Positions 32,601-42,858 of a stretch of DNA of 64,000 nucleotides are shown one piece after another. Below the pieces are notes generated by a model. It was given only the letters and a program-made list of their open reading frames with translations, did no database searches and was not told the DNA's origin. Position numbers and translations under genes: made by a program. Position 1 is the stretch's first letter. Each line of letters starts with the position of its first letter. The DNA is from Entamoeba invadens IP1 (lineage: Eukaryota; Evosea; Mastigamoebida; Endamoebidae). Location: the NCBI RefSeq assembly GCF_000330505.1, contig NW_004443692.1, positions 171,911 through 235,910 of the forward strand, given 5' to 3'.

Positions 32601-32857
32601 TCATCAGGTACCCACCCAGTCTTTTTAACCAAATTTTCTCTAAATAAACAAGTGTCTTTATTCTTAATATACACATAGTCTTTTCCTTGTAAATGATCAT
32701 CAGAACAATAAAGACAAGATGACTCTTGGTCATATCCCACGTCACAAGTAGTGTTACATGTATAATTGGATATACAATCGCCTTTACATCCAGAAGAACA
32801 CTCAAATGAATATGTAAGGGTGTATAAAAGACTCACAAGTATAAGATTTGTTGGCAT
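29666..32857 (-). CDS. Transmembrane TKL-family protein kinase with Cys-rich ectodomain (TMK)
   Basis: 1063 residues, one exon, ATG at 32857. A signal peptide (about 1-17, LILVSLLYTLTYS) leads to an extracellular half with a jelly-roll-like region and then several Cys-rich EGF/furin-like units (for example CDQYCHCAPGYSL, residues about 375-535). One membrane helix spans about 539-569 (VIVLITLACVVAFLVFIGIL). The cytosolic side has a juxtamembrane beta-rich region and a kinase domain from about 755 to 1020. It keeps the Gly-rich loop EGAMGKVYFG, VAIKQF (catalytic Lys), HLDLKPDN (catalytic loop), TDFGTSR and YAAPEAF. All catalytic residues are present, so it should be active. In Entamoeba this family is large and variably expressed. 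A broken relative lies at 58.5-61 kb. Confidence 0.92.
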   Translation of the reverse strand: MPTNLILVSLLYTLTYSFECSSGCKGDCISNYTCNTTCDVGYDQESSCLYCSDDHLQGKDYVYIKNKDTCLFRENLVKKTGWVPDDVQQIEKNIIYSFSFDDSTPVDYGPCFHTDKYRVSKWFKVDMNTFRSEYIQFNLSKNIISDTKVSIDVSNSQRDDPYGTCFGRVSLIGTDLYNKMKLPILFPHVSSERFFYVFISIEGYERIDFKFLVIEDRGYKFIVFKEFNQETTDALKSDLSSKVTVRFPFEEYGLFEYPTCIQNVLMSNMIFAVNFKGNYSLMVDSTRVNKVLYLQEFRFKEDLNGDVVSNMECVQFWNGQKYGVAKKMGNTYGIKVRIESNPTNETRYFSVMTQEFNSNVDVDFKVICPSNCNYELGHGQCQTTFGGCQCEESYGGDDCHLKCYHNGKWQVDEHSNLCQFGSRSCDQYCHCAPGYSLSNELCISTQCISGSIGPNEECIRGSLGCTDNCFCQNGFKSLEGRCISTTCGNGEIDTYTFNGQHIEEECDNGTNCDITCHCVTGFYTLSDNPTSCGKKTLATYVIVLITLACVVAFLVFIGILIVIGMVILRYKEVDIEVFRTQQPEYYHYITGSTLKAPAKDGEYYISPLSLDFGNEHEMTEVLDTRFERFVVKNNSKKKHMLVIFHTPNNPKFVFHFEPQVVVVNPRTERSCVCYMTIYCTTRIRDMKLPYTIWFSESVRTLSAIAELLRDKTFDTWDAHDKEVMSQLYPKVLKHFHYQMSVTTDAASSTHIDLDELNMSERPIAEGAMGKVYFGNYRSVPVAIKQFRWENLDEEEMNELKKSVVAECEIMSKLRNPFIANYMGSVTYIPQVSMVIQFFVLGSLGEYLREDKEDYLRMSYKLKLKILFDTARGMQFLHENRIMHLDLKPDNLLVNSLDPNSACSVKITDFGTSRFTKKTMGMNVDKGLGTPIYAAPEAFKDEYTFGGDVYSFGITAWEIFYQEEPYKDFKSLFDIKIHVESGKRLNINDKMPILYKNMVEGCWKQDTSARLNFEAVIKALVKIDEECTNHQLTSSTEEDEEVIKKTIARRNEKMEALLKDICVD

Positions 32858-33550
32858 ATTGCGTACTATATGAATTTTGAAGTTCGAAAACTTATATAAT
32901 CAGAAGTTTTACTATAAAATATAAAATGTTTTTTTTTCAATAATTTCTGTTTGCTTCGATGAGTGCAATTTGTTTTTAGAGTCCCTGTTTGTAACATACT
33001 ATTAATCAATAGTATGTCATATTAAAAAGTATTGTCTTTTTTTCGCACTTTGTGATCTTGTGATTGGAATTTAGTTATTTATTTTTATTTGATTTTTTAA
33101 TAAGACAATTGGTCTCAAAATCCATCACACGAATTGTATATAAAATAATGGGAAACAAACCTAAATTATTCAGAAATGGAATATACTCTTATTATTTATA
33201 AATAAATTATTGCTTTTGTGTCAATTCCTGGTTTTCATTATTAAAAAACTGAATTTTTGTTTTGTTGTGGGCAAACAACTATTTTTATTAATATTTATAT
33301 TATTTTGCGAATATTTAATAGTATTTTTTTATCTCTTTTTACTATACATACACATTTAACTATTTTCATTGACTCTAACATTATTTAGTGAGTTTATTTT
33401 AAAAACAAACTTTATTTATAATTTTAATGGTTTGTTTTTTCTATACAATAAGTGTTTATTTTTGAACAATTCTTTGTTTTAGTAATTATAGTATTTTACT
33501 TATACATAAAACTATAGTTTGATACTAATTAAAGACACCAAAAATAAATA
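32858..33550. other. Intergenic, boundary of the transposon nest
   Basis: AT-rich, no gene. Contains the receptor kinase promoter. The transposon nest begins at the MITE starting 33551. Confidence 0.6.
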
Positions 33551-33780
33551 GAGTCAGTCGATAAACGTTGTCTGTTCCCCAAACGTTGTCTTTTTGACAA
33601 AAAATAATTGATTTTTGTTTTAAAAAAACGGGAATTAGGTAAAAATGAAAAAAACCGGGAAAAATATTGAAACAATGATTTTGGGGTTTTTCAAAAAAAT
33701 TCCCGAAATATTCCATTTATAATGGTCTAAAAATCGGCAGACAACGTTACAGACCAGATAACGTTTAGCAAATGACTCTA
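33549..33780. mobile_element. Tc1/mariner-type MITE, family M1 copy 1
   Basis: The element is 33551-33778 (228 bp) between TA dinucleotides. The left end is GAGTCAGTCGATAAACGTTG; the right end is its imperfect inverse (GAGTCATTTGCTAAACGTTA read inward). About 45 bp of terminal inverted similarity including a second AACGTTGTCT. No coding. Copy 2 is at 38193-38398. Confidence 0.75.
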
Positions 33781-34045
33781 TTTGATATTTAGTTGACAAA
33801 TTATTATATGCCAATCAACAAAAACAATCGTTTTGATAATTTTTTGAATACAGTAGAAATTCTATCGGTGTGTGATTCCATCCGTGTGTGACTCTATCGG
33901 TGTGTGGTTTTGACCAATCAAAAGTGGCCTACACACTGATAGAATATAATGATTTCCCACATATTTGGCACCAAAACCTGCAAAAATAATGTCAATTGCA
34001 AATTTGTTTTTATTTTAAAAGAGTAAAGACTTGGTACAGTTGGAG

Positions 34046-37000
34046 TAATAACCTGTCAACCGGAACTAACCTGTCAGCCATTTTTTAAATTCAATTTATG
34101 GTATTTTAACCATTAATTTGTCTTTTTTAGATTATTCAAGTTCAACAAAATCAATAACAAAAAGCAATGAATAAATGAGATGTTTTCTTCGAATTTCAAA
34201 AACGAAAAAAAAGCCGAAAAAAACTTCAAAAATTTCCAAAATTTGTCCTCATTTCACCAAAAAGAGTCATCGTTTTATAAAACATTTTCTTTTTTACTTG
34301 GTTATATTTTCTTGATTTTTTTTAGAAAATGTCTTCTCGTATTGAATCAATTTCAAAGTCTTTACCAAAAAGTTAAAGTGGAAGATATTCAAATCCCCCA
34401 AAACCCCAATTTTTGCACAAAACAATCCATTATTTTCATTTAAACAATTTTCTTTTAGGTTTTAAATCGTTCATAACTTTAAACATCCTTTTCATGTTGC
34501 CAAGTTTTTCATCACTGAATCTGATGTCCTGCTTCCCTAATCCTCAAAATCGCGTTGTCGCTGATCACAACACTGAAATTCCAAAAGAGACAAAAGAAAC
34601 AAAACAGTTGAAGAAACCTTCTCTTTCACAAAACAGCATGTGTCAAAATGTCCAGAAATCAAAAGAGAATGGTATCTCTCCAAAGAGACTTCTTCTTGTT
34701 GAACAGGCTCTTGAACAAGCTTGGCAGGATGAGACATTTTTGAAGGAGACTTCCATGCGTGAACAAATCCATTATTTGCATTACAAACTTCATCACTCAA
34801 CAAGAACTATCCAGATGCTTTATGGTGCTTCAAAATCCACGATAGACACCCACACCAGAAGAAAAATCGGAGAATTGAAGAACGGCAAACCTCCAAAAAT
34901 CTCCAAAGATGTTGATAACAAAATCGACAAGTGGCTTGTCACTTGTAAACGAAAGGGAATTGCATGTACTGTCACTGGAATTTTTCGGTACCTGAGTCAA
35001 AAAGTACCCGACATTGAAATATCGCGACGGGGTCTCATTAAACACATGAAGAAGTTGAAGATTGGTCTCAAGAAAGCAACCGCAGAAGATCTAGACAGAA
35101 TCTCCATCAATCCAGAGAACATTGTTGATAACTTCAAAGAGCTCAAAAAGTTTGACAATATACCAGCAGCCCTATGTGTAAACATCGATGAAATGGGAAG
35201 CAACGATTGGGCAGACAGAAAGAATCTATACATCTTCAAGAGTAATGAGGACAAGACAACCCCAAAGCACGGTTGTAGCAGGTCAAGTAAACATTCCACA
35301 GCGATAATTGGAATTTGTGCGGATGGAACAACGTTGCCTTTCGGCATTGTCATCAACCAAAAACAGTTCTTTTGCGAAGCCAAAGAGAAGTTCCCCGACT
35401 GTTTCGTCTATTACACAAACAACGGGTTCGTCAACAAATATATCTTCAAGCATTGGATGGCGCAGATCATCAAAGTGATCGTCAAAAAGAGAACAAAACT
35501 TGGTCTTGATGGTAGTTGGGGACTTATCACAATGGACTACTTTTCGGGACATCTTGACGAGGAGCTTCTTGGATGGCTCGAAGCAAACCAGATCAAATTG
35601 CACACATACTGCCCCCATTCAAGTCACCTCACTCAACCACTCGATCTGTGTTTTTTGGAGCAGTCAAAAAACACTCAAACGCAGCAAAGTCACTTGTTCG
35701 AAAGAGCGCTCCCACCAAAGAAATCACCACTATGTTTTCAGAAGTTGAACAAGAAGATGAGTCCGACCAGGAAGTCAACGACGCCTTCAATGAATTCATT
35801 GAAGATCCAGAGGACGTAGAGATTATGAAGTCGTTTGCAATGGAAGATGAAGCAATCAACAAAGTCCTTAATGGAAACAAAAGATCTCCAAACGGAAGGC
35901 AAATCAGCCTCAAAATCTCCTCACTTCTCAAGACTCTGAGTGATCGCTCAACCATTGGAACAGTGGTGGCTTCATTTGAGAGAAGTGGGATTGTCGTCAG
36001 AGAGGTAGATGGTATCAAACGAATAAGAATTGACCCGAATCGAGCTGCGCGGTTTGTAAAAGAAGATACTTCCATCGCGACAAGAACGGACATTCTGGAA
36101 ATGTCGGAAATTCCGAATGAACCCGTTCTCATTGGGACTGTCGATGAAAAGGTTGTTGAAGTTCCCAACCTTTTGTCGACTCTGGTTGCGACGATCACAG
36201 AAGGTGTCGAAGCAATAGAGAACATTTGTTGTTCCGAAGAAATGAGACAGAGTGTAATCCTGATACAGAACGAGATCAGAAACTGACAGAGTTTAAAGAA
36301 AGATACAACCCAAATGAGAAGTCTTTGGAATCAGTTAAGTTTTATCTGGATCAAGACAAAAGGAGATACTTTGTTTCCAGCAAGCATGGTGACGATATCA
36401 CGTTTTCAAGGAGGTGGTTCGAAAGGATGGATGGTGTTAATGTAACAGTGGTTCAACCCGATTGCCCCATAACCCCAATTCAAAACATCCCAGGAAGTTC
36501 CCAACAAAACGAGCAAAGAGGAAGAAGAACAAGTCGTAGAGGAAGAGCTCCAAGCAATAACAGAAGAATGGACACCAACAGCATTTCCAACGCCGGTCAA
36601 GAGACTTCCATCCATAATACTCAACAAGTAGAATTGCGACCGCCCCGGTTGGATTCTTTTCAACATGACGGTTCTGGAACCACCAGTTTCCAACCCACCT
36701 TCACTGTTAATTATGTGACACTCGGAACCCCATTCGAAACACTGGGGTATTCTCAAAGAAGACAAACCTTTTTTTCTCCTCAATTCTTCCCACATAGTGA
36801 ATTGCAACAGCGTGGCGGAATGTTGTCCCAGCATCCCACCCATCAGCTTCAGCTGAGGCTGGTCCTCGATGACCAAGGTGTTGATGAAGAACATCACAAT
36901 TAAGATGTCTTTTATTCTCATCGTTTTTCTTTTTTAGTTTTACTTTTTTACAAAACCCAAAAATACCAAAAAAGCTGACAGGTTTCATTTTTGAGATGAA

Positions 37001-37098
37001 ATCTCAAAAAACAAATGCCATACAAAACGTACTAATCCGGGTTTTAGGCTTCCTAAAGGAAAATGGCTGACAGGTTAGTTCTGGTTGACAGGTTAGTA
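34046..37098 (+). mobile_element. pogo-like DNA transposon (inner element)
   Basis: The element is 34048-37096 (3049 bp), flanked by TA on both sides, with about 37-bp terminal inverted repeats. The left end is ATAACCTGTCAACCGGAACT and the right end read inward is CTAACCTGTCAACCAGAACT. Each contains two copies of AACCTGTCA. It carries a DDE transposase on the plus strand. It lies wholly inside the outer Tc1/mariner-type element and is therefore the younger insertion. Confidence 0.85.
34494..36735 (+). pseudogene. pogo-superfamily (DDE_1) transposase with frame changes
   Basis: ATG at 34494 (the open frame begins upstream at a TTG). A helix-turn-helix region (STRTIQMLYGASKSTIDTHT) is followed by the DDE core: NIDEMGSNDWAD with the first Asp, ITMDYFSGHLDE with the second, and CPHSSHLTQPLDLCF with the third, the QPLD motif of pogo, jerky and CENP-B relatives. 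The frame shifts to -1 at the T6 run 35651-35656 (heptamer T_TTT_TTG), after which the protein continues coherently to a TGA at 36284-36286. Another frame is coding-like from about 36226, and a Glu-rich third frame from about 36480. Either the copy is disabled by single-base losses or the first change is programmed. The C-terminal extension after the DDE core (about 230 residues) has no recognised domain. Confidence 0.75.
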
Positions 37099-37237
37099 CC
37101 TCACCTGTAATAAAAACTTAAAAAGAGAAAAATTATCAAACAGAAATAAATTCAAAAAAGATAAGAGAAGAAAAGCATAAAATGCTCCTCAAAAAATATT
37201 AAACTTTAAATGATATAAAAAAATACACCGAATTCCA

Positions 37238-37273
37238 CACACCAATCACAAGAGAACGCTTGTGATTGGTGTG
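37238..37273. repeat. Perfect 15-bp hairpin at the Hsp70 fragment boundary
   Basis: CACACCAATCACAAG (37238-37252), 6-base loop AGAACG, then its exact inverse CTTGTGATTGGTGTG (37259-37273). The right arm reads straight into the Hsp70-like frame, so the hairpin marks the junction between transposon sequence and the captured gene fragment. Confidence 0.85.
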
Positions 37274-37800
37274 AGGACAGAATTGATACCTAAAAATTCA
37301 TTAATTTCAGCAAGAACATCACAGATATTTTCGACACATGCAGACAATAAGCCTGGCGTGCTCATCCAAGTCTTTGAGGGTGAGGCATCTATGACATCAC
37401 ATTGCAACATACTTGACAAGTTTGGGTTGTTTGGTATCTTATTAGCACCACATGGAGTCTCACAGTTGAAGTCACATTTGATACAAATGCAAATGGGATA
37501 TTAAATGTGTCTGCTGAAAACGAGACAACAGGAAAGCAGACTCTCAAAGGAACAGGTGGACAAGATGGTTGCAGACGCAAAAGAGTTCAAGGCAAAGGAC
37601 GACAAGATGATGACTTTTGAGGCTAAAAATCGACACTCACCTTATGCTATCGTGTAATAACACAGTGAACAAGCAAATTTTTTCAAGGTTATCAACAAAA
37701 GACAAAGAAGCAATTGAAGCAATTATCAAGGTACACTTGAGTTGTAAATTGACAAGAATCCGCACCAAAAGTCCACGTGTTTATACAAAAACACGATGCG
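37259..37800 (+). pseudogene. Hsp70 (cytosolic type) gene fragment inside a transposon
   Basis: The open frame 37262-37504 reads TELIPKNSLIS ... SQIFSTHADNKPGVLIQVFEGE, then KFGLFGI-LAPHGVSQ. This is the beta-sandwich substrate-binding domain of Hsp70 (family consensus TKLIPRNTTIP ... [21 protein letters not shown] ... GIPPAPRGVPQ). After an abrupt frame change it continues as GILNVSAENETTGK, then LSKEQVDKMVADAKEF and FEAKNR, the helical lid. The ATPase domain is absent. Frame changes and substitutions in invariant residues show it is not functional. It is bounded on the left by the hairpin and on the right by the transposon terminus region. Confidence 0.85.
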
Positions 37801-38190
37801 TTGTTCTTATTCTAAACAAATAAACAATTTAAAAATTCACAATATTATTTTATGTTTACACGTGTCGCGTTTTTTTTTTCGCAAAAAAACAAAAAAATAC
37901 ATTTTGTCATTTTTCTAGATTGTGGATAGTTTTACAAATTTCATGATTTTTTAGTTTTTTTGCCAGAAATTAAAAAAGAAAAGAAAAAAAATTTACACAC
38001 CTTGGGAAAACCATTTTCATGACTCCACACACCGATAGAATTTTTACTGTAAATGTGCACATTTCTTCTTATCATGGAAATATTTATAAAAGTATTGTAA
38101 TCAAATAAAAAATTAGTTAGTTTTAAGAAATAACTTTTTTTATTTCAATAGTACTTAAACAAATAAAACAACAAAAAAAAATTTATAAAT

Positions 38191-38400
38191 TAAAGTCAGT
38201 CCGAAAACGTTGTACACCGACAACTTTTACACCCGACTTTTCCATATTTTTTTATCCTATTTTTCGGGATTTTTTTTGATTTTTCCCAAAAGTGCGTTTT
38301 TATTTTTTGCTGCTATTTTTGTTTTTATCCTAATACCCCCAAAAAATTGGAAAACAAGTCTAATATTCGTAAAGTGTACAATGTTTACGGACTGACTCTA
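38191..38400. mobile_element. Tc1/mariner-type MITE, family M1 copy 2
   Basis: The element is 38193-38398 (206 bp) between TA dinucleotides. The left end is AAGTCAGTCCGAAAACGTTG; the right end read inward is GAGTCAGTCCGTAAACATTG, both followed by TACAC. It is the same family as 33551-33778. The two copies flank the outer Tc1/mariner element at 72 and 142 bp. Confidence 0.75.
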
Positions 38401-38408
38401 TTACAATA

Positions 38409-38486
38409 TTCCTTTTTGATTTAAAAAATGAATAAAAACACTCAAATTTGTATGATTTTATTCATTTTTTAGATCAAAAAGGAATA
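38409..38486. repeat. Near-perfect inverted repeat with about 30-bp arms
   Basis: ATTCCTTTTTGAT...AAAAAATGAATAAAA is followed by about 18 bases and then the inverse TTTTATTCATTTTTTAGATC...AAAAGGAAT. One unpaired base lies per arm. It abuts the TTAA that begins the piggyBac-type element. It could be a tiny palindromic MITE or a cruciform-prone site. Confidence 0.7.
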
Positions 38487-38954
38487 ATTAACCCTTCGAG
38501 GACTGAAAAATTTTTATTTTTTTCTTTTTTTTTCAGAAAAAATTTCAAAAAATAATTTCACTTTTCCAAAAAAATGAAAATAATGGCGACTTTTCATGAA
38601 CAATTTAGAATGATTTTTGACTTATTTGATAAAATAGTTCAACTTAAATTCAAACTTTTGAATTATTTATAAAACATTTCATCATTCATAAACTCAAATT
38701 AATTGGTTTTTGTTAAAGATTTGTCCTTCAATCAATAAAATATACAATTTAACAAATTAATATTAGTAATAAAAATAATACGAAAATAAACTGTTTTCAT
38801 AAACAAATAAAAATGTTAATTAAAATTGATTAAATAATATTATCAGATATTCAAGTTTTTCAAAAAACAAAATAAAAAACACTTAAAAAGTGTGCAAGAT
38901 TGTAGGTTTGATATAACCAATAAGATTGGTTCAAACCAAAATAAAATAACAATA

Positions 38955-39782
38955 TACAGTGCCTAAAATGGGTGGGCGACTTTTAAAGTATTAGGGCGGA
39001 AATAGTAAAAATTATGAAGCCCCTGTTTTTTACTTAATTCGAAGAAAATGTTATTGTTTTTTTGTTTTATAAAACAAAAAATTTATTGTTGTTTTTAATA
39101 ACACAAAAACTTTAAATAACACTTTGTAAAAATAGCAATTCCAATTATACATTTAATCTAATTAATATTTTCAAGTTCCAAAAAATAAATAACTTTTCTT
39201 CTTTGGCTTTTCTAAAAAGTGAGTAAACGGTTTCTAATTTACAAAACAAAACAAACCTAGCAGTGATGTTTCCTTTTCTCTGTTTTATTATTTGTTTTTT
39301 TCTAATTCCAGTTTGAAATAAATGGTTTTTGATTTTAGTAAATTTAATTATAAAAAACTATTCAAGAAAAACTCAATTAAAATTAAGTTTTTTCATCATT
39401 TCTGGAATCCATATGTTTAAGAATTCATTGTGATTGAACAGCTTATATTCAATATTGTTGTTGCAGTATTTTTTGATTGATTCCATTACTCTATATCCAC
39501 ATTCAAAACCATTTGGTTGAATTGGAACTTGTTTTTTTTAACATCATTTATTTTTTTGTATTTTTTATTTCCTCCCTTTTTCTTTTAAGATTTTCTAAAT
39601 TCACCCATTTTTTTAAGATTTTGTTTTTTTCTCGAAAATCTTTTTGATTGGCTAAATAATTATTTTCTAAAAATACTCAAATTATGATTTGAATTTTGCT
39701 CGGGAAATGGTCCTAATCATTAGGGAGTTTTACTAAAGTCAGTGACTCACTTTAAAAGTCCCCACTCATTTTAGGCACTGTA
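38955..39782. mobile_element. Tc1/mariner-type non-autonomous element inside the piggyBac-type element
   Basis: The element is 38957-39780 (824 bp) between TA dinucleotides. Ends are CAGTGCCTAAAATGGGTGGG on the left and CAGTGCCTAAAATGAGTGGG on the right read inward, then ACTTTTAAAGT in both. About 32 bp of terminal inverted repeat with two or three mismatches. No open frame of note inside. Confidence 0.85.
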
Positions 39783-40285
39783 ACAAAAATATTATTGTTG
39801 AAATAAAAAATGGATTCCACTCAAACTAAAAATACTTAGAGAATGAAATAACAACAAAATATTACGACATAAACCCACCACTTACTGTTAATTTTGTTTT
39901 TTATTGTATTAACACAATAATTACATTAAAATAATTATCTTATATGGTAAAACAACGCTATAAAACATCAATTTAAGTCGAGAAAAATAGCAGTTTTGGA
40001 TACATTATACAATGCGTGACAAAAGAATAATAAATTGTATAGTAATTTTAATTATAAATAAACTATAATTAATCAACTTGTGAATAATATAACTGATAGT
40101 AAATTTATTATATATTATATGATTGATTATAACAATAATTATAACAATATTAAAAATAAACCAAATAAACACAATATGAATATAAATAAATTGAGCCATG
40201 CATGAACAGCCTTGATTATGCTTATTCGTTTTTCATTTGCAACTTTCTCCTTCTCTTGTCTGTCGTTGATTTTTGGATTGATTTT
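39783..40285. other. Non-coding AT-rich interior of the piggyBac-type element
   Basis: No gene or repeat recognised. It abuts the 3' side of the actin fragment, whose similarity fades after the LSGG codons. Confidence 0.5.
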
Positions 40286-40546
40286 CCACCAGACAAAACG
40301 ATTTTTTCCGTATAAGTCCTTTCTGATGTCGACATCGCACTTCATGATTGAGTTGTAAATTGTCTCATGGATACCTGATGCTTCCATACCAAGGAATGAT
40401 GGCTGTAAGAGTGCTTCTGGGCATCTGAATCTCTCGTTGCCAATGGTGATGACTTCACTGTTGGAAAATTTGTTTTATTTTTCGAGTTCTGATGATGAGG
40501 CAGATTTTTGTATTTTTTCGTCAAATCAAATGCAAGGCGGCAAAGT
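40286..40546 (-). pseudogene. Actin gene fragment inside a transposon
   Basis: Minus-strand reading gives, in order with two frame changes and one stop: [72 protein letters not shown], then after a frameshift IVLSGG. These are consecutive segments of conventional actin (about residues 214-304: KLCYVA ... SSSELEKSYELPDG ... [20 protein letters not shown] ... [22 protein letters not shown]). Sequence on both sides is not actin. Mutations make it non-functional. Its position within a TTAA-bounded element suggests capture, although an insertion around pre-existing debris cannot be excluded. Confidence 0.88.
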
Positions 40547-42858
40547 TATTTATAGTAATAAGCAATTATTTGTTTTTTGAATTTTTATTCCAAATATAAC
40601 AAGAAATTTGTGTGTTATTTCACACAATTATTTAATGTTGATTTACGATATTTATTGGAATTTCAAATGTTTTTTCGGGATATAAGGATTAAAAAATGAT
40701 AATTTTTGATTACAAATTGGTTTGCACATTGTTGTTTAAAATAGTGCAACTTTAAACAATAAATCTATTCATAACAAATCTTGAAATATCAACTCAATTA
40801 TCGTGTTAATTCAAATTTACATCAAGTAATTTTTTGTTTTATCACAAACTTTTTTGTTATGTAGCAAGTGACGTTGTTTTATGTAAGATTTAATTAGTAC
40901 TTTTAATTAATTTAAACCATTTTATTGTTTAGCAATCTTCAAATAAAAAAACACCAAAAACGCTCTTTGCATTTAATTTGTTAAAATAGTATTCATTGTT
41001 TAAAAATTACTATAAATGTCTTGCATTATTAAAACAATTGAACAATATCGGTAACCTTACTGTATTTATTTTTTAAATTTCGAACAAAAACGTTTATTTA
41101 AAAACACAAAACACAATACGCTACAAAATCAAATAAACAATACATTATAAAGTATCTAATATTTTTAACTATAAATGTTAATAAAATTATAAGTGACATT
41201 TGTTTGTCTATTTCTCATTGATCCATTGTCGTGGAATAACAGATAGTTGTTAATTTAAAATATTCTTTAAAATTATCTATTTTAAAACAATAATTTTTAT
41301 CGTATTTTTGTTATTTGGTGTGTTTAAATAACATTATTTTACCATTATTGTCATTTAAAAAATAATTTATTATTTTATTATTATTATATTATTATTATAG
41401 ACTCTTTATTATTAATAGTAAAATAATATTATAAATATTGTTTGTTATCAATTCTAACACCCAAATAATTTAAATTGTTATCTATATAACAACAAGATCA
41501 ATTATATCACATGTAATCATTTTATTGATCATTCACTAAACCAGCGTGTTTCCGTTTATATAAATTTAATGCTTATTTGTTTTGTTTAATTTAAACTGTG
41601 TTTTTCATACAAAACGCGCTTTATTACAAACACTATGTATCTTCCACAATGATAACATTATAAAAAGGGGTGATTATACCATTTTTGTTATAATTATGCA
41701 TAAAATACAATATAGTTTTAATTACACAACATTGTTATATCAATGTGATCACTTATCACTTCGATGACATCACATTGTAGTATGATTGTTGATGTGTTAT
41801 TGTGTCAAAATTATGTTTGTTGATTGTTACTATTATATATAACAATTATAATTATAAAACTATTATAAATAACATGATAAATTATTAATAATATATTAAT
41901 TTATATTATTATAAATTATAGTTTAAAGTGTCAACATTGCTATATATAGTGATGTCTTTACACTTGTGTTTTTCTTTGTTTTTCATTATCTCTATACATT
42001 TACTATAAGTTTTTTGTTTTTTTGCCCAAAAATGCATAATTCGAAAATGAATAAACAGTGGCTGCAAAATAAACAATTTTTTACCAAATACAAATCTTTA
42101 TATTCTAAATAGATTGCATAAAACACGTTTTGCCTTTTGTTTTTGTTTGAAAATGATAAAATATTCAAATTACAAATAATGAATTCATATCTTGCTTCCT
42201 CGACAGTGGCACGACGTGAAATTCAATAGATGACCATAGAACCTCGTGGTGATCAAAGTTTATTTAAATGCGACTATATTGACTGTTTAAGTCATTTTTA
42301 TAAATTTTTCTCGATTTTGCGATTTTTGATACTTTTGAAAATGTATTTTAGTTATTTTTTGTATATTTTAGACTTATTTTCTTTAAGATTTTTTTTCAAA
42401 GTCGGAACAAACAAAAGTGTCTTTTCGTCTTATCTTATTTCTTTTACAAAAAATAGCAAAACCCAATTTTTTAAATTTTTGTATTTTTCAAAGTTTACAA
42501 AAAATCTATTTATTTTCCCTTGTAATTGTTTTTGAGATCAATTGCATATTGAAATTTCAAGATACCTCAAAGTCTATGCTTTATTATTTTTTCTTTGTTA
42601 TTTTATGATGTAATTGATTTTGGATATTCCAGACCAGTATGTTTTATGATGCAATTTGGTCTTTGTTATATTTTATAATTAATTTTATTATTGTAATAAG
42701 TTGTGGTCATCTCAATAAAATTTTGATCTGACTTTACATTGAAGTGTGACTTGTTTCTGAAAAGATCAAGCAAAAAAGTGAACCTTTGTTCATCCCAACT
42801 TCAACAAAAAATTCACTTTTTTTACTATAATTTATAACACTTTACTATAAAAATTTAC
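40547..42858. other. Gene-free interior of the piggyBac-type element
   Basis: About 2.3 kb of AT-rich DNA with only short frames (the longest at 42230-42535 is Phe/Lys-rich low complexity and not supported). No TIR-bounded element was recognised before the Mutator-type MITE at 42869. Confidence 0.5.

Larger units (their letters stand above)
33850..38051. mobile_element. Tc1/mariner-type non-autonomous element (outer), interrupted by a pogo-like element
   Basis: The element is 33852-38049 (4198 bp) between TA dinucleotides. Terminal inverted repeats are CAGTAGAAATTCTATCGGTG on the left and CAGTAAAAATTCTATCGGTG on the right read inward. Sub-terminal CGGTGTGTG repeats occur three times near the left end plus one inverse. 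Removing the inner element (34048-37096) leaves about 1.15 kb, and the right part of that is mainly an Hsp70 gene fragment. There is no transposase of its own, so it must have been moved by a related mariner. Confidence 0.8.

Noticed and set aside
36226..36903. Separate second gene in the pogo-like element
   Set aside because: Its open frame starts at a TTG inside the preceding transposase frame and reads as a frameshifted continuation; kept as part of the broken transposase.
40139..40387. Novel small membrane gene (open frame with MEASGIHET start)
   Set aside because: It is the actin fragment read into non-coding DNA after a frameshift.
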